Below are positions 16,630 to 24,347 of a stretch of DNA of 64,000 nucleotides, one piece after another. The notes beneath the pieces were generated by a model. It had not been told where the DNA came from, searched no databases, and saw nothing but the letters and a program-made list of their open reading frames with translations. The translations under genes and the position numbers were made by a program. Each line of letters starts with the position of its first letter. Position 1 is the first letter of the stretch. The stretch is from an uncultured Granulosicoccaceae bacterium. GTDB taxonomy: Bacteria > Pseudomonadota > Gammaproteobacteria > Granulosicoccales > Granulosicoccaceae. The stretch lies in NCBI GenBank assembly GCA_937930305.1, contig CALGLE010000001.1:1-64000 (forward strand), read 5' to 3'.

Positions 16630-17613
16630 TTAAAAAAGGGATTTGTCCGGAACAAAGTTCTCGTCAAAGAAACGGTACCAATTGCCACCCATAACAGCGG
16701 CCACTTCACTTTCACTCATACCGATAGCAAGCAACCCTGCTTGAATGTTCCCAAAGTCACGGTTGTCCCGAAACCATTCAGGCATTGGCGGAAATCCTGA
16801 TTCACTTGCAGACCCTTCGCCATAATCGATCTCTTTCGTCCAACGCCCTACACGCATCCATTCCACAACACTGTCTGGCTGATCTTGACAAAGGTCTGAA
16901 CCGATACCTAAATGCTGTACGCCATACTTATCAGCAGTGCGAGCAATCATTTCACAGAAACTTTGCAGACTGCACTGGGATTTGTCTTTGAGATGGTGCG
17001 GATACAATGAAAAACCCAGCATCCCTCCATGCTGAAATAGGGCATCAAGTACCTTGTCTTTTTTATTTCGCAATGCAGGGGACCAGGTGTGCGGATTGGC
17101 GTGGGTAACCGCAATGGGACGTTCAGAAATTTCACAAGCTTCTATGGTTGAGCGATCGGCCGAATGGCTCATATCCACCACCAGTCCAACTCGATTCATT
17201 TCCTTAATGACCTGCTTTCCCATTCGAGTTATACCAGCGTCTTCGGCCTCATAGCAACCGGTCGCCAAAAGCGATTGATTGTTGTAAGTCAGCTGCATAA
17301 AACGCGCGCCTAAGGTGTGTACTATTTCAATAAGATCGATATCGTGTTCAATCGGGCTAGGGTTCTGGAAGCCAAAGAAAATCGCAGTGCGTCCAGCAGC
17401 TCTTGCGCTGTCAATATCCTGTGCTGTTAAGGCTTTCTGAAGAAGATCGGGGTATTGCTCAAACCAACGATTCCACTGCTCGAAATTAAGCACGGTTTCG
17501 CGAAAATTTTCATGATAGGCAATCGTTACGTGCACGGCATCGACGTTGCCTTCGCGCATTTGCCGAAATATACGCTCCGACCAATTGGCGTATTGTAGGC
17601 AGTCGATACGCAC
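16630..17613 (-). CDS. M19 (renal dipeptidase) family protein, metal site atypical
   Basis: A 327-residue TIM-barrel of the membrane dipeptidase family: GRTAIFFGFQNPSPI, LTYNNQSLLATGCYE, GLVVDMSHSADRST, PIAVTHANPHTWSPALRNKKD and HLGIGSDLC match conserved segments and supply the later His and Asp ligands. The N-terminal metal pair H-x-D of classical members (DGHND) is replaced by DCLQYAN, so the binuclear zinc site is probably altered. Relatives with this change exist in other proteobacteria, often beside quaternary-amine genes, so the true substrate may not be a dipeptide. GTG start shares one base with the stop of the upstream aldehyde dehydrogenase, so the two are translationally coupled. 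Confidence 0.85.
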   Translation of the reverse strand: MRIDCLQYANWSERIFRQMREGNVDAVHVTIAYHENFRETVLNFEQWNRWFEQYPDLLQKALTAQDIDSARAAGRTAIFFGFQNPSPIEHDIDLIEIVHTLGARFMQLTYNNQSLLATGCYEAEDAGITRMGKQVIKEMNRVGLVVDMSHSADRSTIEACEISERPIAVTHANPHTWSPALRNKKDKVLDALFQHGGMLGFSLYPHHLKDKSQCSLQSFCEMIARTADKYGVQHLGIGSDLCQDQPDSVVEWMRVGRWTKEIDYGEGSASESGFPPMPEWFRDNRDFGNIQAGLLAIGMSESEVAAVMGGNWYRFFDENFVPDKSLF

Positions 17614-19061
17614 TATGCTTGTCCGGCGCTGATGTAGGCGGTTTTAACCGTGGTGTAGAATTCCGCAGCCGAGCGCCCCTGCTCACGCGGACCATAAGAA
17701 CTATCGCCTCGACCACCAAAAGGCACGTGATAGTCAGTTCCTGCCGTTGGCAGATTGACGGTGACTACGCCGGTTCTGGCGTTGCGCCTGAAGTGTGTAG
17801 CTCGTGCAAGGCTTTTGGTCACAATGCCTGAAGTCAGGCCAAACTGTGTGTCATTGACAACACTCAAAGCTTCATCATAACTATCCACATTAATAATGGA
17901 TGCTAGCGGTGCAAACATCTCCTCACGATTAATGCGCATCTCATTGCGCGTATTCATGAAGATACCGGGTGACATGTAGTAACCCTCATGGGACAGTTCG
18001 AGTCGGTCTCCACCACAAACAAGATCAGCCCCTTCCTTAAGTCCAACCGCTACATAGTCCAGATTCTCTTGAAGTTGTTGCTCACTAACAACAGGACCTA
18101 TTTGCGTACCCTCCTCCAACGCGTGGCCCACTTTTAACGCTTTGGCCGCGGCAATCAATTTTTCTGTAAAAACATCGCTAATAGAGTCGTGAATAATCAG
18201 TCGCGAGGAGGCTGTACATTTTTGACCAGTACCACCGAATGCCCCACCTGCTGCAACGGTAACAGCGAGATCAACGTCGGCATCATCCATAACCACAAGC
18301 GCGTTCTTAGACCCCATCTCCATTTGCACTTTGGTTAGGTTTTCTATTGCCGCTGCCGCAATTTGTTTTCCAACCGGTACCGACCCTGTGAAAGTGATAG
18401 CGTCAACGTCTGCACTTTCCACCAACTGCTGCCCAATGGTGCTACCAGAGCCCATCACAAGGGAGAATAAGCCTTCAGGAATGTCTTGCTTTGCGATGAT
18501 TTCAGTTAATGCCACTGCCGACGCAGGCGTTAAGTTTGCAGGCTTCCAAACAACGGCATTGCCGTAGCACAGTGCCGGCGCGATCTTCCACGATGCCGTA
18601 GCTGTTGGGAAATTCCAAGGCGATATAACCGCCACGACACCGACTGGCTCACGGCGGACATCGATTTCAATTCCATCTCGCACACTGTCGGCGTTTTCAC
18701 CCAGTTGGCGAAGGCATTCAGCAGCGTAATACGTAAAAAACTGACCAGCGCGATACACCTCACCTTTGCCCTCTGCGACGGGCTTACCCTCTTCGCGACT
18801 GAGCAGCGTGCCCAACTCCAAAGACCGAGCCATCAGCTCTGTACCTATCGAATTCAGTACGGATTGTTTGCGCTCAAGACCATAGGTAGCCCACTCGATT
18901 TGAGCCTGCTTCGCGCGATTCAGAGTCGTGGACAGTTGATCACTGGTGGCCTGGGTGTACAAGCCAATCAGATCGGCCACATCAGACGGATTGCGATTCT
19001 CTATCTCGTTGTCACCCTCGCACCACTTGCCAGCAATTAGGTTCAAATACGATTTGGACAT
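17613..19061 (-). CDS. NAD(P)-dependent aldehyde dehydrogenase, alpha-ketoglutarate-semialdehyde type
   Basis: A 482-residue aldehyde dehydrogenase. It has VISPWNFPTATASWKIAPALCYGNAVVWKPA, the coenzyme loop FTGSVPVGKQIAAAA, the catalytic Glu region QMEMGSKNALVVMDDADVDLAV and the nucleophile Cys in GGTGQKCTASSRL. The N-terminus IAGKWCEGDNEIENRNPSD resembles 2-oxoglutarate semialdehyde (2,5-dioxovalerate) dehydrogenases of hydroxyproline and pentose catabolism; this assignment is by resemblance only. First gene of the operon with the dipeptidase and BCCT genes, divergent from LysR. A five-carbon amine or betaine would fit both enzyme and carrier. Confidence 0.87.
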   Translation of the reverse strand: MSKSYLNLIAGKWCEGDNEIENRNPSDVADLIGLYTQATSDQLSTTLNRAKQAQIEWATYGLERKQSVLNSIGTELMARSLELGTLLSREEGKPVAEGKGEVYRAGQFFTYYAAECLRQLGENADSVRDGIEIDVRREPVGVVAVISPWNFPTATASWKIAPALCYGNAVVWKPANLTPASAVALTEIIAKQDIPEGLFSLVMGSGSTIGQQLVESADVDAITFTGSVPVGKQIAAAAIENLTKVQMEMGSKNALVVMDDADVDLAVTVAAGGAFGGTGQKCTASSRLIIHDSISDVFTEKLIAAAKALKVGHALEEGTQIGPVVSEQQLQENLDYVAVGLKEGADLVCGGDRLELSHEGYYMSPGIFMNTRNEMRINREEMFAPLASIINVDSYDEALSVVNDTQFGLTSGIVTKSLARATHFRRNARTGVVTVNLPTAGTDYHVPFGGRGDSSYGPREQGRSAAEFYTTVKTAYISAGQA

Positions 19062-19159
19062 TATGTTGAAATTTCATTGTTAGTAGGAACGCAGGATGAC
19101 TTTTATACAAGGATCAGTCAAACTGTAATTACTTAACTTTATTTCAATTATTCTTAAGC

Positions 19160-20020
19160 ATGACAATCAAAATCGAGATGATGCGCTGTTTCAGCACGGT
19201 AGCGCAAACAGGAAACTTGTCGGAAGCGGCTGATCAACTGTCTAGAACGCAGTCAGCTTTATCGATGACACTCAAGCAGTTTGAATCCCTTATTGGGCAG
19301 AAGTTATTTGAAAGTGATCGAAAAAACCGCTTGAGCCCTCTGGGTGAACAAGTATTCGAACTAACCCAGGAGCAATTAAGGCAGTTTGACAATACGGTCA
19401 ACGCCATTAAAAATGCTGCTAACCACCCTCGTGGGCTAATACGAATAGCTTCAATACCGTCAGTATCCAGCGTGGTATTCCCAACAGCAATAAAAAAACT
19501 AACGAAACAATTCCCAGGGTTAAAAGTCGAACTTCAAGACACCGATACCCAACGTGTAATCGATACACTCATTCAAGGTCAAGCTGATGTTGGCATAGTG
19601 TCTGGACAACACACTCTCAGTGGAATAAGAAGTGTCATGTTGTTTGAGGATCAATTCGGGCTGATTTGTTCTCCGGATCATCCACTCGCAACTCAAGCCC
19701 ACTCTCCAGTAATTAGCGACTTGCTATCGAAGGATTTCGTTAGTAACAACCTCTGCAAAATCATCGAATCGGAAGAATTCAAAGAAGTGGTATCGCGAGC
19801 CAATGTATCAGTACATAACACACTTTCATTGATCGGTATGATTCGAACTCAGAATTGGATTACGGTACTGCCGCAGCAGGTGACCCACCTGCTGCCAAAC
19901 GAGCTGGTCTTCAGAAAAATACATTTGCTTGAGGAAAAACGTCCAGTTTTTTGCCTTGTCAGAGAACGTTCACCCTACTTACGTTACGCCGAAGCACTGG
20001 TCAAAATAGTGTGTGATTAA
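19160..20020 (+). CDS. LysR-family transcriptional regulator
   Basis: A 286-residue regulator. The N-terminal helix-turn-helix reads IEMMRCFSTVAQTGNLSEAADQLSRTQSALSMTLKQFESLIGQKLFESDRKNRLSPLGEQ, followed by the two-lobed effector domain starting GLIRIASIPSVSSVV. It is transcribed away from the aldehyde dehydrogenase-dipeptidase-BCCT cluster with a gap of about 98 bp, so it is the probable activator of that cluster. Confidence 0.88.
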   Translation: MTIKIEMMRCFSTVAQTGNLSEAADQLSRTQSALSMTLKQFESLIGQKLFESDRKNRLSPLGEQVFELTQEQLRQFDNTVNAIKNAANHPRGLIRIASIPSVSSVVFPTAIKKLTKQFPGLKVELQDTDTQRVIDTLIQGQADVGIVSGQHTLSGIRSVMLFEDQFGLICSPDHPLATQAHSPVISDLLSKDFVSNNLCKIIESEEFKEVVSRANVSVHNTLSLIGMIRTQNWITVLPQQVTHLLPNELVFRKIHLLEEKRPVFCLVRERSPYLRYAEALVKIVCD

Positions 20021-20035
20021 TAGATACCTTAAACA

Positions 20036-20167
20036 CTAACCTTCACAATACGCACCCACAGCTTCCCTGCACTCGCCACGTGTAGAGTTATTTGAATTAT
20101 TCAGCTCAATATTGCCAACGCCTTTCCCGTCAGCATCGGTAACACGAAAGCGACGAAGCGACGGCAT
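20036..20167 (-). CDS. Small ORF, in frame after the stop of the HxxxH protein
   Basis: An ATG at 20167 opens 43 codons (MPSLRRFRVTDADG to YCEG) ending at 20036. The same frame is open all the way back to the TAG of the upstream gene at 20219-20221, so it might be a former C-terminal extension cut off by that stop, or a readthrough tail. It contains two cysteines and an aspartate-glycine turn. I do not recognise it. No clear ribosome site precedes the ATG. Confidence 0.3.
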   Translation of the reverse strand: MPSLRRFRVTDADGKGVGNIELNNSNNSTRGECREAVGAYCEG

Positions 20168-20218
20168 TATCTTACGAACTAAATTAAACGACCCCAATCG
20201 CTGAGCATTCTGGATTAT

Positions 20219-21001
20219 CTATTCACTCTGTATCTGTTTAAGACGATCAACCGCTTGCGCTTTTTCGACTATTTCCTTAACTGATTTACGGTAGATACCG
20301 CGTAAGTGGCTTTTTAAATGTGGTGTCACCTTAGAGTTGGGAATGCCTTTTAAGTGACAGAACAACGCCAAGGCATAGGTGGCTTCCACTTCCGTAAGAT
20401 ACGCATCACGTTGCGCATAAGGGTTGTAACAGCTACCGCAACCACCCCTAAAGTTGTAGGCACTATTGGCAAACATAAACCCGAACCCGAGAAATATGGC
20501 TAGCAGTTCAGTGGCCTGCGGCCAGTAATCGATTCCCCCGGGAGGGGGTACTTTAGCCATCCGCCCCATGTGATGTGACAGGACATGCGCATAGGTCGCT
20601 ATCATCCCTTCAGGGTTATTTATCTGCTGCGGGTTATATGGGATGACAAGTCGTTGATTGTCTTCAACGGATTCATCTACAACCCCTTTCGGTCCGCGCA
20701 ATGCCCCATGAATCAACACTTGTTGCGATTCGATCATGTGACACATACTCTGGTCCTGCACCTGTGTTGGCCAGTGATTGATTCCAGCATAGGCCTTAAC
20801 GCGATCAAAGATAATCTCCGCCATGCCTTGAACACTGTTTACAGTGCCAGGAAAAAACTCATTAGTTGGGCGAACCAGTACAGTATAGGAATAAAATAGG
20901 TCAGCATCAAAATTCTGCAGCGCCCAGCCATAGGCATTGAATATCCACTCGGAAGAAGAAGGGTCAACAACAGGTTGTTTGTCAAACAGTCCGAAAACCA
21001 T
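20219..21001 (-). CDS. Uncharacterised protein with an HxxxH-E metallopeptidase-like pattern
   Basis: A 260-residue protein without signal peptide or membrane helix of clear strength; one stretch (LLAIFLGFGFMFANSAY, about 165-182) is hydrophobic. The pattern TYAHVLSHHMGRM followed about 20 residues later by ATELLAIFLGFG resembles the His-x3-His plus distal Glu arrangement of M48-like zinc proteins. Two close cysteines lie in GGCGSCYNPYAQRD. A proteolytic role is an inference. It is divergent from the MFS gene at 21051 with only 49 bp between. Confidence 0.55.
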   Translation of the reverse strand: MVFGLFDKQPVVDPSSSEWIFNAYGWALQNFDADLFYSYTVLVRPTNEFFPGTVNSVQGMAEIIFDRVKAYAGINHWPTQVQDQSMCHMIESQQVLIHGALRGPKGVVDESVEDNQRLVIPYNPQQINNPEGMIATYAHVLSHHMGRMAKVPPPGGIDYWPQATELLAIFLGFGFMFANSAYNFRGGCGSCYNPYAQRDAYLTEVEATYALALFCHLKGIPNSKVTPHLKSHLRGIYRKSVKEIVEKAQAVDRLKQIQSE

Positions 21002-21050
21002 AGTGTAGGCTGTGTATCTAAAGCAGTAACACCATCATAAAATCTTAACT

Positions 21051-22247
21051 ATGCGATTACCAGTCATCTTTATATTTATAACCGTTGTGCTCGATTCTAT
21101 GGGCATCGGAATCATCATGCCGGTGATGCCGGACTTGATTCAGGAAGTCGGAAATGTTGATCTCAGTCAGGCCGCTATTTGGGGTGGCACCTTAACCGTT
21201 GTTTATGCCATTAATCAGTTTCTATTCTCGCCGACGGTAGGAGGCTTGTCTGATGCCTACGGGCGCAGGCCCGTATTGTTAATTGCCTTGTTGGTTATGT
21301 CACTCGACTATCTGGTGATGGCATTTGCGCAGTCACTCTGGCTTTTGTTTGTCGGGCGTTTTATTGGCGGGATTACCGCCGCAACGCACTCTACAGCAGG
21401 CGCTTATATGGCGGATATTTCCACCAACGAGGACAAGGCAAAAAACTTTGGGCTTTTGGGGGCAGCGTTCGGTGTGGGTTTTATATTGGGCCCCATGTTG
21501 GGAGGATTGTTGGCGGAATACGGCTCTCGCGCACCGTTCTACGCGGCTGCAGCTCTTGCGTTCATCAATATGCTGTTTGGTTATTTTGTATTACCCGAGT
21601 CGCTCAAACCAGATAAACGGCGCACATTTGACTGGCGGCGTGCCAATCCATTCGGCGCGTTTAAGCAGATGAAAAAACTGCCAGGCCTTATGCCTATGTT
21701 GTTGGCGTTCCTACTGCTTAGCATTGCCTTCTTTGTATACCCATCGATCTGGGCATTCTTCGGTCGCGCACAATTTAACTGGGACGCTCGTATGGTTGGT
21801 ATGTCACTCGCCGCTTATGGTTTGGGTATTGTTATCGTACAGGGCGCGTTAATCAGACCCATTCTTGCGCGATTTGGTGAAAAAGTAACTGCTCTGTTTG
21901 GCATGTGCATGCACCTGTTGACATTCCTGGCTTATCCCTTCATGACTGAAACGTGGCACGTCTTTGCGTTTATGCCCATTAGTGTGTTCAGCGCAGTCGC
22001 TGTGCCGGCATTGCAAGGATTGATGAGCAACAGTGTTTCCGAAAATGCACAGGGTGAGTTGCAAGGTGCAATGAGTTCACTCACAGCGCTGGCAACCATT
22101 ATCAGCCCGTTTGTTATGACGCAAGTTTTCAGTTATTTCACCAACAGCAGTGCACCGGTGTATCTGCCATCAGCACCGTTTTTACTCTCAGCTTTGTCAG
22201 TTATTGTGGCGTTTATTCTGTTTAGTCGATGGAAGCCACAAAATTAA
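21051..22247 (+). CDS. MFS transporter, TetA-like (TCR/Tet family)
   Basis: A 398-residue, twelve-helix major facilitator protein. It starts RLPVIFIFITVVLDSMGIGIIMPVMPDLI, which is the TetA helix 1 pattern, and has the loop 2-3 motif GGLSDAYGRRPVLL, LFVGRFIGGITAAT and GFILGPMLGGLLAE. These are the class marks of drug-proton antiporters; homologues in environmental bacteria rarely give real tetracycline resistance. Its last 51 bp overlap the end of the cupin gene on the opposite strand. Confidence 0.9.
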   Translation: MRLPVIFIFITVVLDSMGIGIIMPVMPDLIQEVGNVDLSQAAIWGGTLTVVYAINQFLFSPTVGGLSDAYGRRPVLLIALLVMSLDYLVMAFAQSLWLLFVGRFIGGITAATHSTAGAYMADISTNEDKAKNFGLLGAAFGVGFILGPMLGGLLAEYGSRAPFYAAAALAFINMLFGYFVLPESLKPDKRRTFDWRRANPFGAFKQMKKLPGLMPMLLAFLLLSIAFFVYPSIWAFFGRAQFNWDARMVGMSLAAYGLGIVIVQGALIRPILARFGEKVTALFGMCMHLLTFLAYPFMTETWHVFAFMPISVFSAVAVPALQGLMSNSVSENAQGELQGAMSSLTALATIISPFVMTQVFSYFTNSSAPVYLPSAPFLLSALSVIVAFILFSRWKPQN

Positions 22248-22853
22248 AAGTGGCCTGCGTCTCCATGCCAAAGACACCAAGTAGCCAACAAAGGTGTTGA
22301 GCCCGATCGCATGGCGTGCAGGATACCCTGGGGGGTTGTGCACCAAAACCCCGCTGCCAGGTTCAAACCATTCTCCGCCGCTCTTCTGCCACCAACCTTC
22401 TGACATGACTAGGTAGATTTCCTCTGGCGGATGGTGGTGTTCAGGGTATTGGATTCCAGGTGCAATTAAGCTGATTCCCACAGAAACATCATCGCGCTCT
22501 TCCAGGCCTTGCCCGCCAATCACCATGGCGTTGGCATGGCCTGTGGCCATGGGGCTTCCCGGTTCAACGTCACGGGTTCGGTGCCACCAGTGAAGCTGAG
22601 GTGACAAAGCCAGTAACGCTTTGGCGTGATCTACAAGACTCGAATCAGCGGACACGTTGTCGACGGCGATGTCGAGAAGCTCACACACCGGTAACAAAAC
22701 GGGTTTCGGTGCTATGCACGGATACTCTGTTTCAAGCGCTTGCGTGATTCTTTCGTTGACTTGAAATTCATCACTTTCAGCAGTGACGCGACTTGCAATC
22801 GCGCTATGCAAGGTGTTCAAAAATGTGCTTAGTTCGACGCTGCGTTTTTGCAT
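22197..22853 (-). CDS. DMSP-lyase-family cupin (DddL/DddQ-like)
   Basis: A 218-residue protein with an N-terminal helical part and a C-terminal single cupin barrel. The cupin motif GIQYPEHHHPPEEIYLVMSEGWWQ gives His, His and Glu metal ligands, and GSGVLVHNPPGYPARHAI the last His. This matches the dimethylsulfoniopropionate lyase cupins, which cleave DMSP to dimethyl sulfide and acrylate with a bound metal. The assignment to a lyase is from family resemblance; a related cupin of other function is possible. The end overlaps the MFS gene by 51 bp, tail to tail. A BCCT carrier that could import DMSP lies 6 kb away. Confidence 0.68.
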   Translation of the reverse strand: MQKRSVELSTFLNTLHSAIASRVTAESDEFQVNERITQALETEYPCIAPKPVLLPVCELLDIAVDNVSADSSLVDHAKALLALSPQLHWWHRTRDVEPGSPMATGHANAMVIGGQGLEERDDVSVGISLIAPGIQYPEHHHPPEEIYLVMSEGWWQKSGGEWFEPGSGVLVHNPPGYPARHAIGLNTFVGYLVSLAWRRRPLLILWLPSTKQNKRHNN

Positions 22854-22898
22854 TAATTGACCTCGGTGTAGCTTATCAGCACAGTTTGTTGATGCTCA

Positions 22899-24347
22899 CT
22901 ACATAGACAAAGCACGATTCAACGCAGGGTCTATGCCTGCTTCAATATCCGAAACCCGAAATACAGCCACTTCAATATCAGGTGTAAGCCCTACCGCTTC
23001 AAAACTGACGCCTTGTGTATCAAGATAAACTTCGTTGGATAGCCCTACAAACCAGCCATTGGGTAGTGGCTTTTGAAGAATGTCAGACAAGATGCCAGAG
23101 GTTCTCTCACCAATGATTGTAACTTGCGGTAAACGGTGCATGGAAATAGCGAATATTTCTGCCGCACTGGCGGTATCTGCTCCGGTAATAATAGTCACAG
23201 GATTTAAATAAGCACCTGTTGTTGGCGGCTCCAGCCAGGCCTCAACCGGTACAGATTGGAAATCCCGACTGCGTGCACTTTTACTTAACGCCAGTTGACG
23301 CTCGCTTACAAATCGCTGCGCAAAATTCAAAGCGATTGCATCAAGACCACCGCCATTAAGACGGACATCAATTATCAATCGAGATGTGTTGGCAAGATCA
23401 GCCATGGCAAGATCCATAGTAGCGCTTGCTGCTTCCAGCTCCTCGATGGCGCTGGCATTGACTGACTCACCCTCTGCATCTAATACATATCCTTGCATAC
23501 CTAAAATAAATAGATAACCGACGCTGCCGTTGTCGGTGGTAGCCCAGGTCACAGGCCCTTGCTCTTTTATCGAGCCTTCATCCATTTGTGATGCGATCAC
23601 GTTTCTGAACTGATTAAACACATTGCCAACATATTCATCGGGATCCGTGATGTCACTTTGTGCCAAAAAGCCCTGCTCCAACTCAACGTTAGCGCCTCGC
23701 TCAACCGCCGGGGAATAACCGTTATCTTCACTGACTAAAAAGACATGACCATCATCGATCGGTGACATAAGATCGGCCAATAGCTCAAACAACGCTTCAT
23801 CGTCGGCGACGTTCGCCACGTTTGACAACTGACTTTCGTATTGAGCGGCCCAGTCAACATTTCGTAAATCAAAGAACGCATAGTATTCATCAAACGTTTG
23901 CCACATGAAGTCGAACACGCCCTGAGCATCGCGGGCCAGTGTCTCTTCACAACGCTCTGGCACACCATCTAGGCGTTCAAGACGCCTTATGAAGGCCTCT
24001 GCCGGAAAGGCCAAGGACAATTGATTGCCTTGAAGGTTGTAGCCTGTCAGTGCGACCTCATCTGATGACAACCCCACCAGGCCAGGATCGGTAACAACCT
24101 CAAGGCAAGTGGTTTCAGTCACCGTATACCAGGTGGTCCGGTCCCCTGTGTATTCATAAACATTGCCGTAACCACGCTGCTCCCATACTCCTTCAAGTTG
24201 CGTCAGCGCCGCATCGTTTAATAGTGTCATCACGGGCTCGTCTGTAACAACAGCGTCATCACCATCACCGGATGACGAGCAGCCAGATAAAACAAAAAGC
24301 CCTGTCATACAAACTACAGAAAGGGTTGTGTGTAATGAGTGATTCAT
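22899..24347 (-). CDS. S41-family peptidase lipoprotein
   Basis: The 482-residue protein has a signal ending in the lipobox FVLSGCSSSG (Cys at about residue 23). After an N-terminal tail-specific-protease helical region (GVFDFMWQTFDEYYAFFDLRNVDW, PIDDGHVFLVSE) comes the S41 catalytic domain, with LIIDVRLNGGGLDAIALNFAQRF, the nucleophile segment GADTASAAEIFAISM and IIGERTSGILSD. A central PDZ domain is not evident, which fits the PDZ-less members such as interphotoreceptor retinoid-binding-like proteases. Its start overlaps the stop of the upstream di-haem protein by 4 bp. Confidence 0.85.
   Translation of the reverse strand: MNHSLHTTLSVVCMTGLFVLSGCSSSGDGDDAVVTDEPVMTLLNDAALTQLEGVWEQRGYGNVYEYTGDRTTWYTVTETTCLEVVTDPGLVGLSSDEVALTGYNLQGNQLSLAFPAEAFIRRLERLDGVPERCEETLARDAQGVFDFMWQTFDEYYAFFDLRNVDWAAQYESQLSNVANVADDEALFELLADLMSPIDDGHVFLVSEDNGYSPAVERGANVELEQGFLAQSDITDPDEYVGNVFNQFRNVIASQMDEGSIKEQGPVTWATTDNGSVGYLFILGMQGYVLDAEGESVNASAIEELEAASATMDLAMADLANTSRLIIDVRLNGGGLDAIALNFAQRFVSERQLALSKSARSRDFQSVPVEAWLEPPTTGAYLNPVTIITGADTASAAEIFAISMHRLPQVTIIGERTSGILSDILQKPLPNGWFVGLSNEVYLDTQGVSFEAVGLTPDIEVAVFRVSDIEAGIDPALNRALSM

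Noticed and set aside
21051..22247. Acquired tetracycline resistance gene
   Set aside because: The protein is TetA-like, but no TetR-family tet repressor or mobile element is beside it; an intrinsic efflux pump is more likely.
14803..22853. BCCT carrier and DMSP-lyase cupin as one DMSP pathway
   Set aside because: They are 6 kb apart, in different transcription units with different neighbours; only functional compatibility links them.
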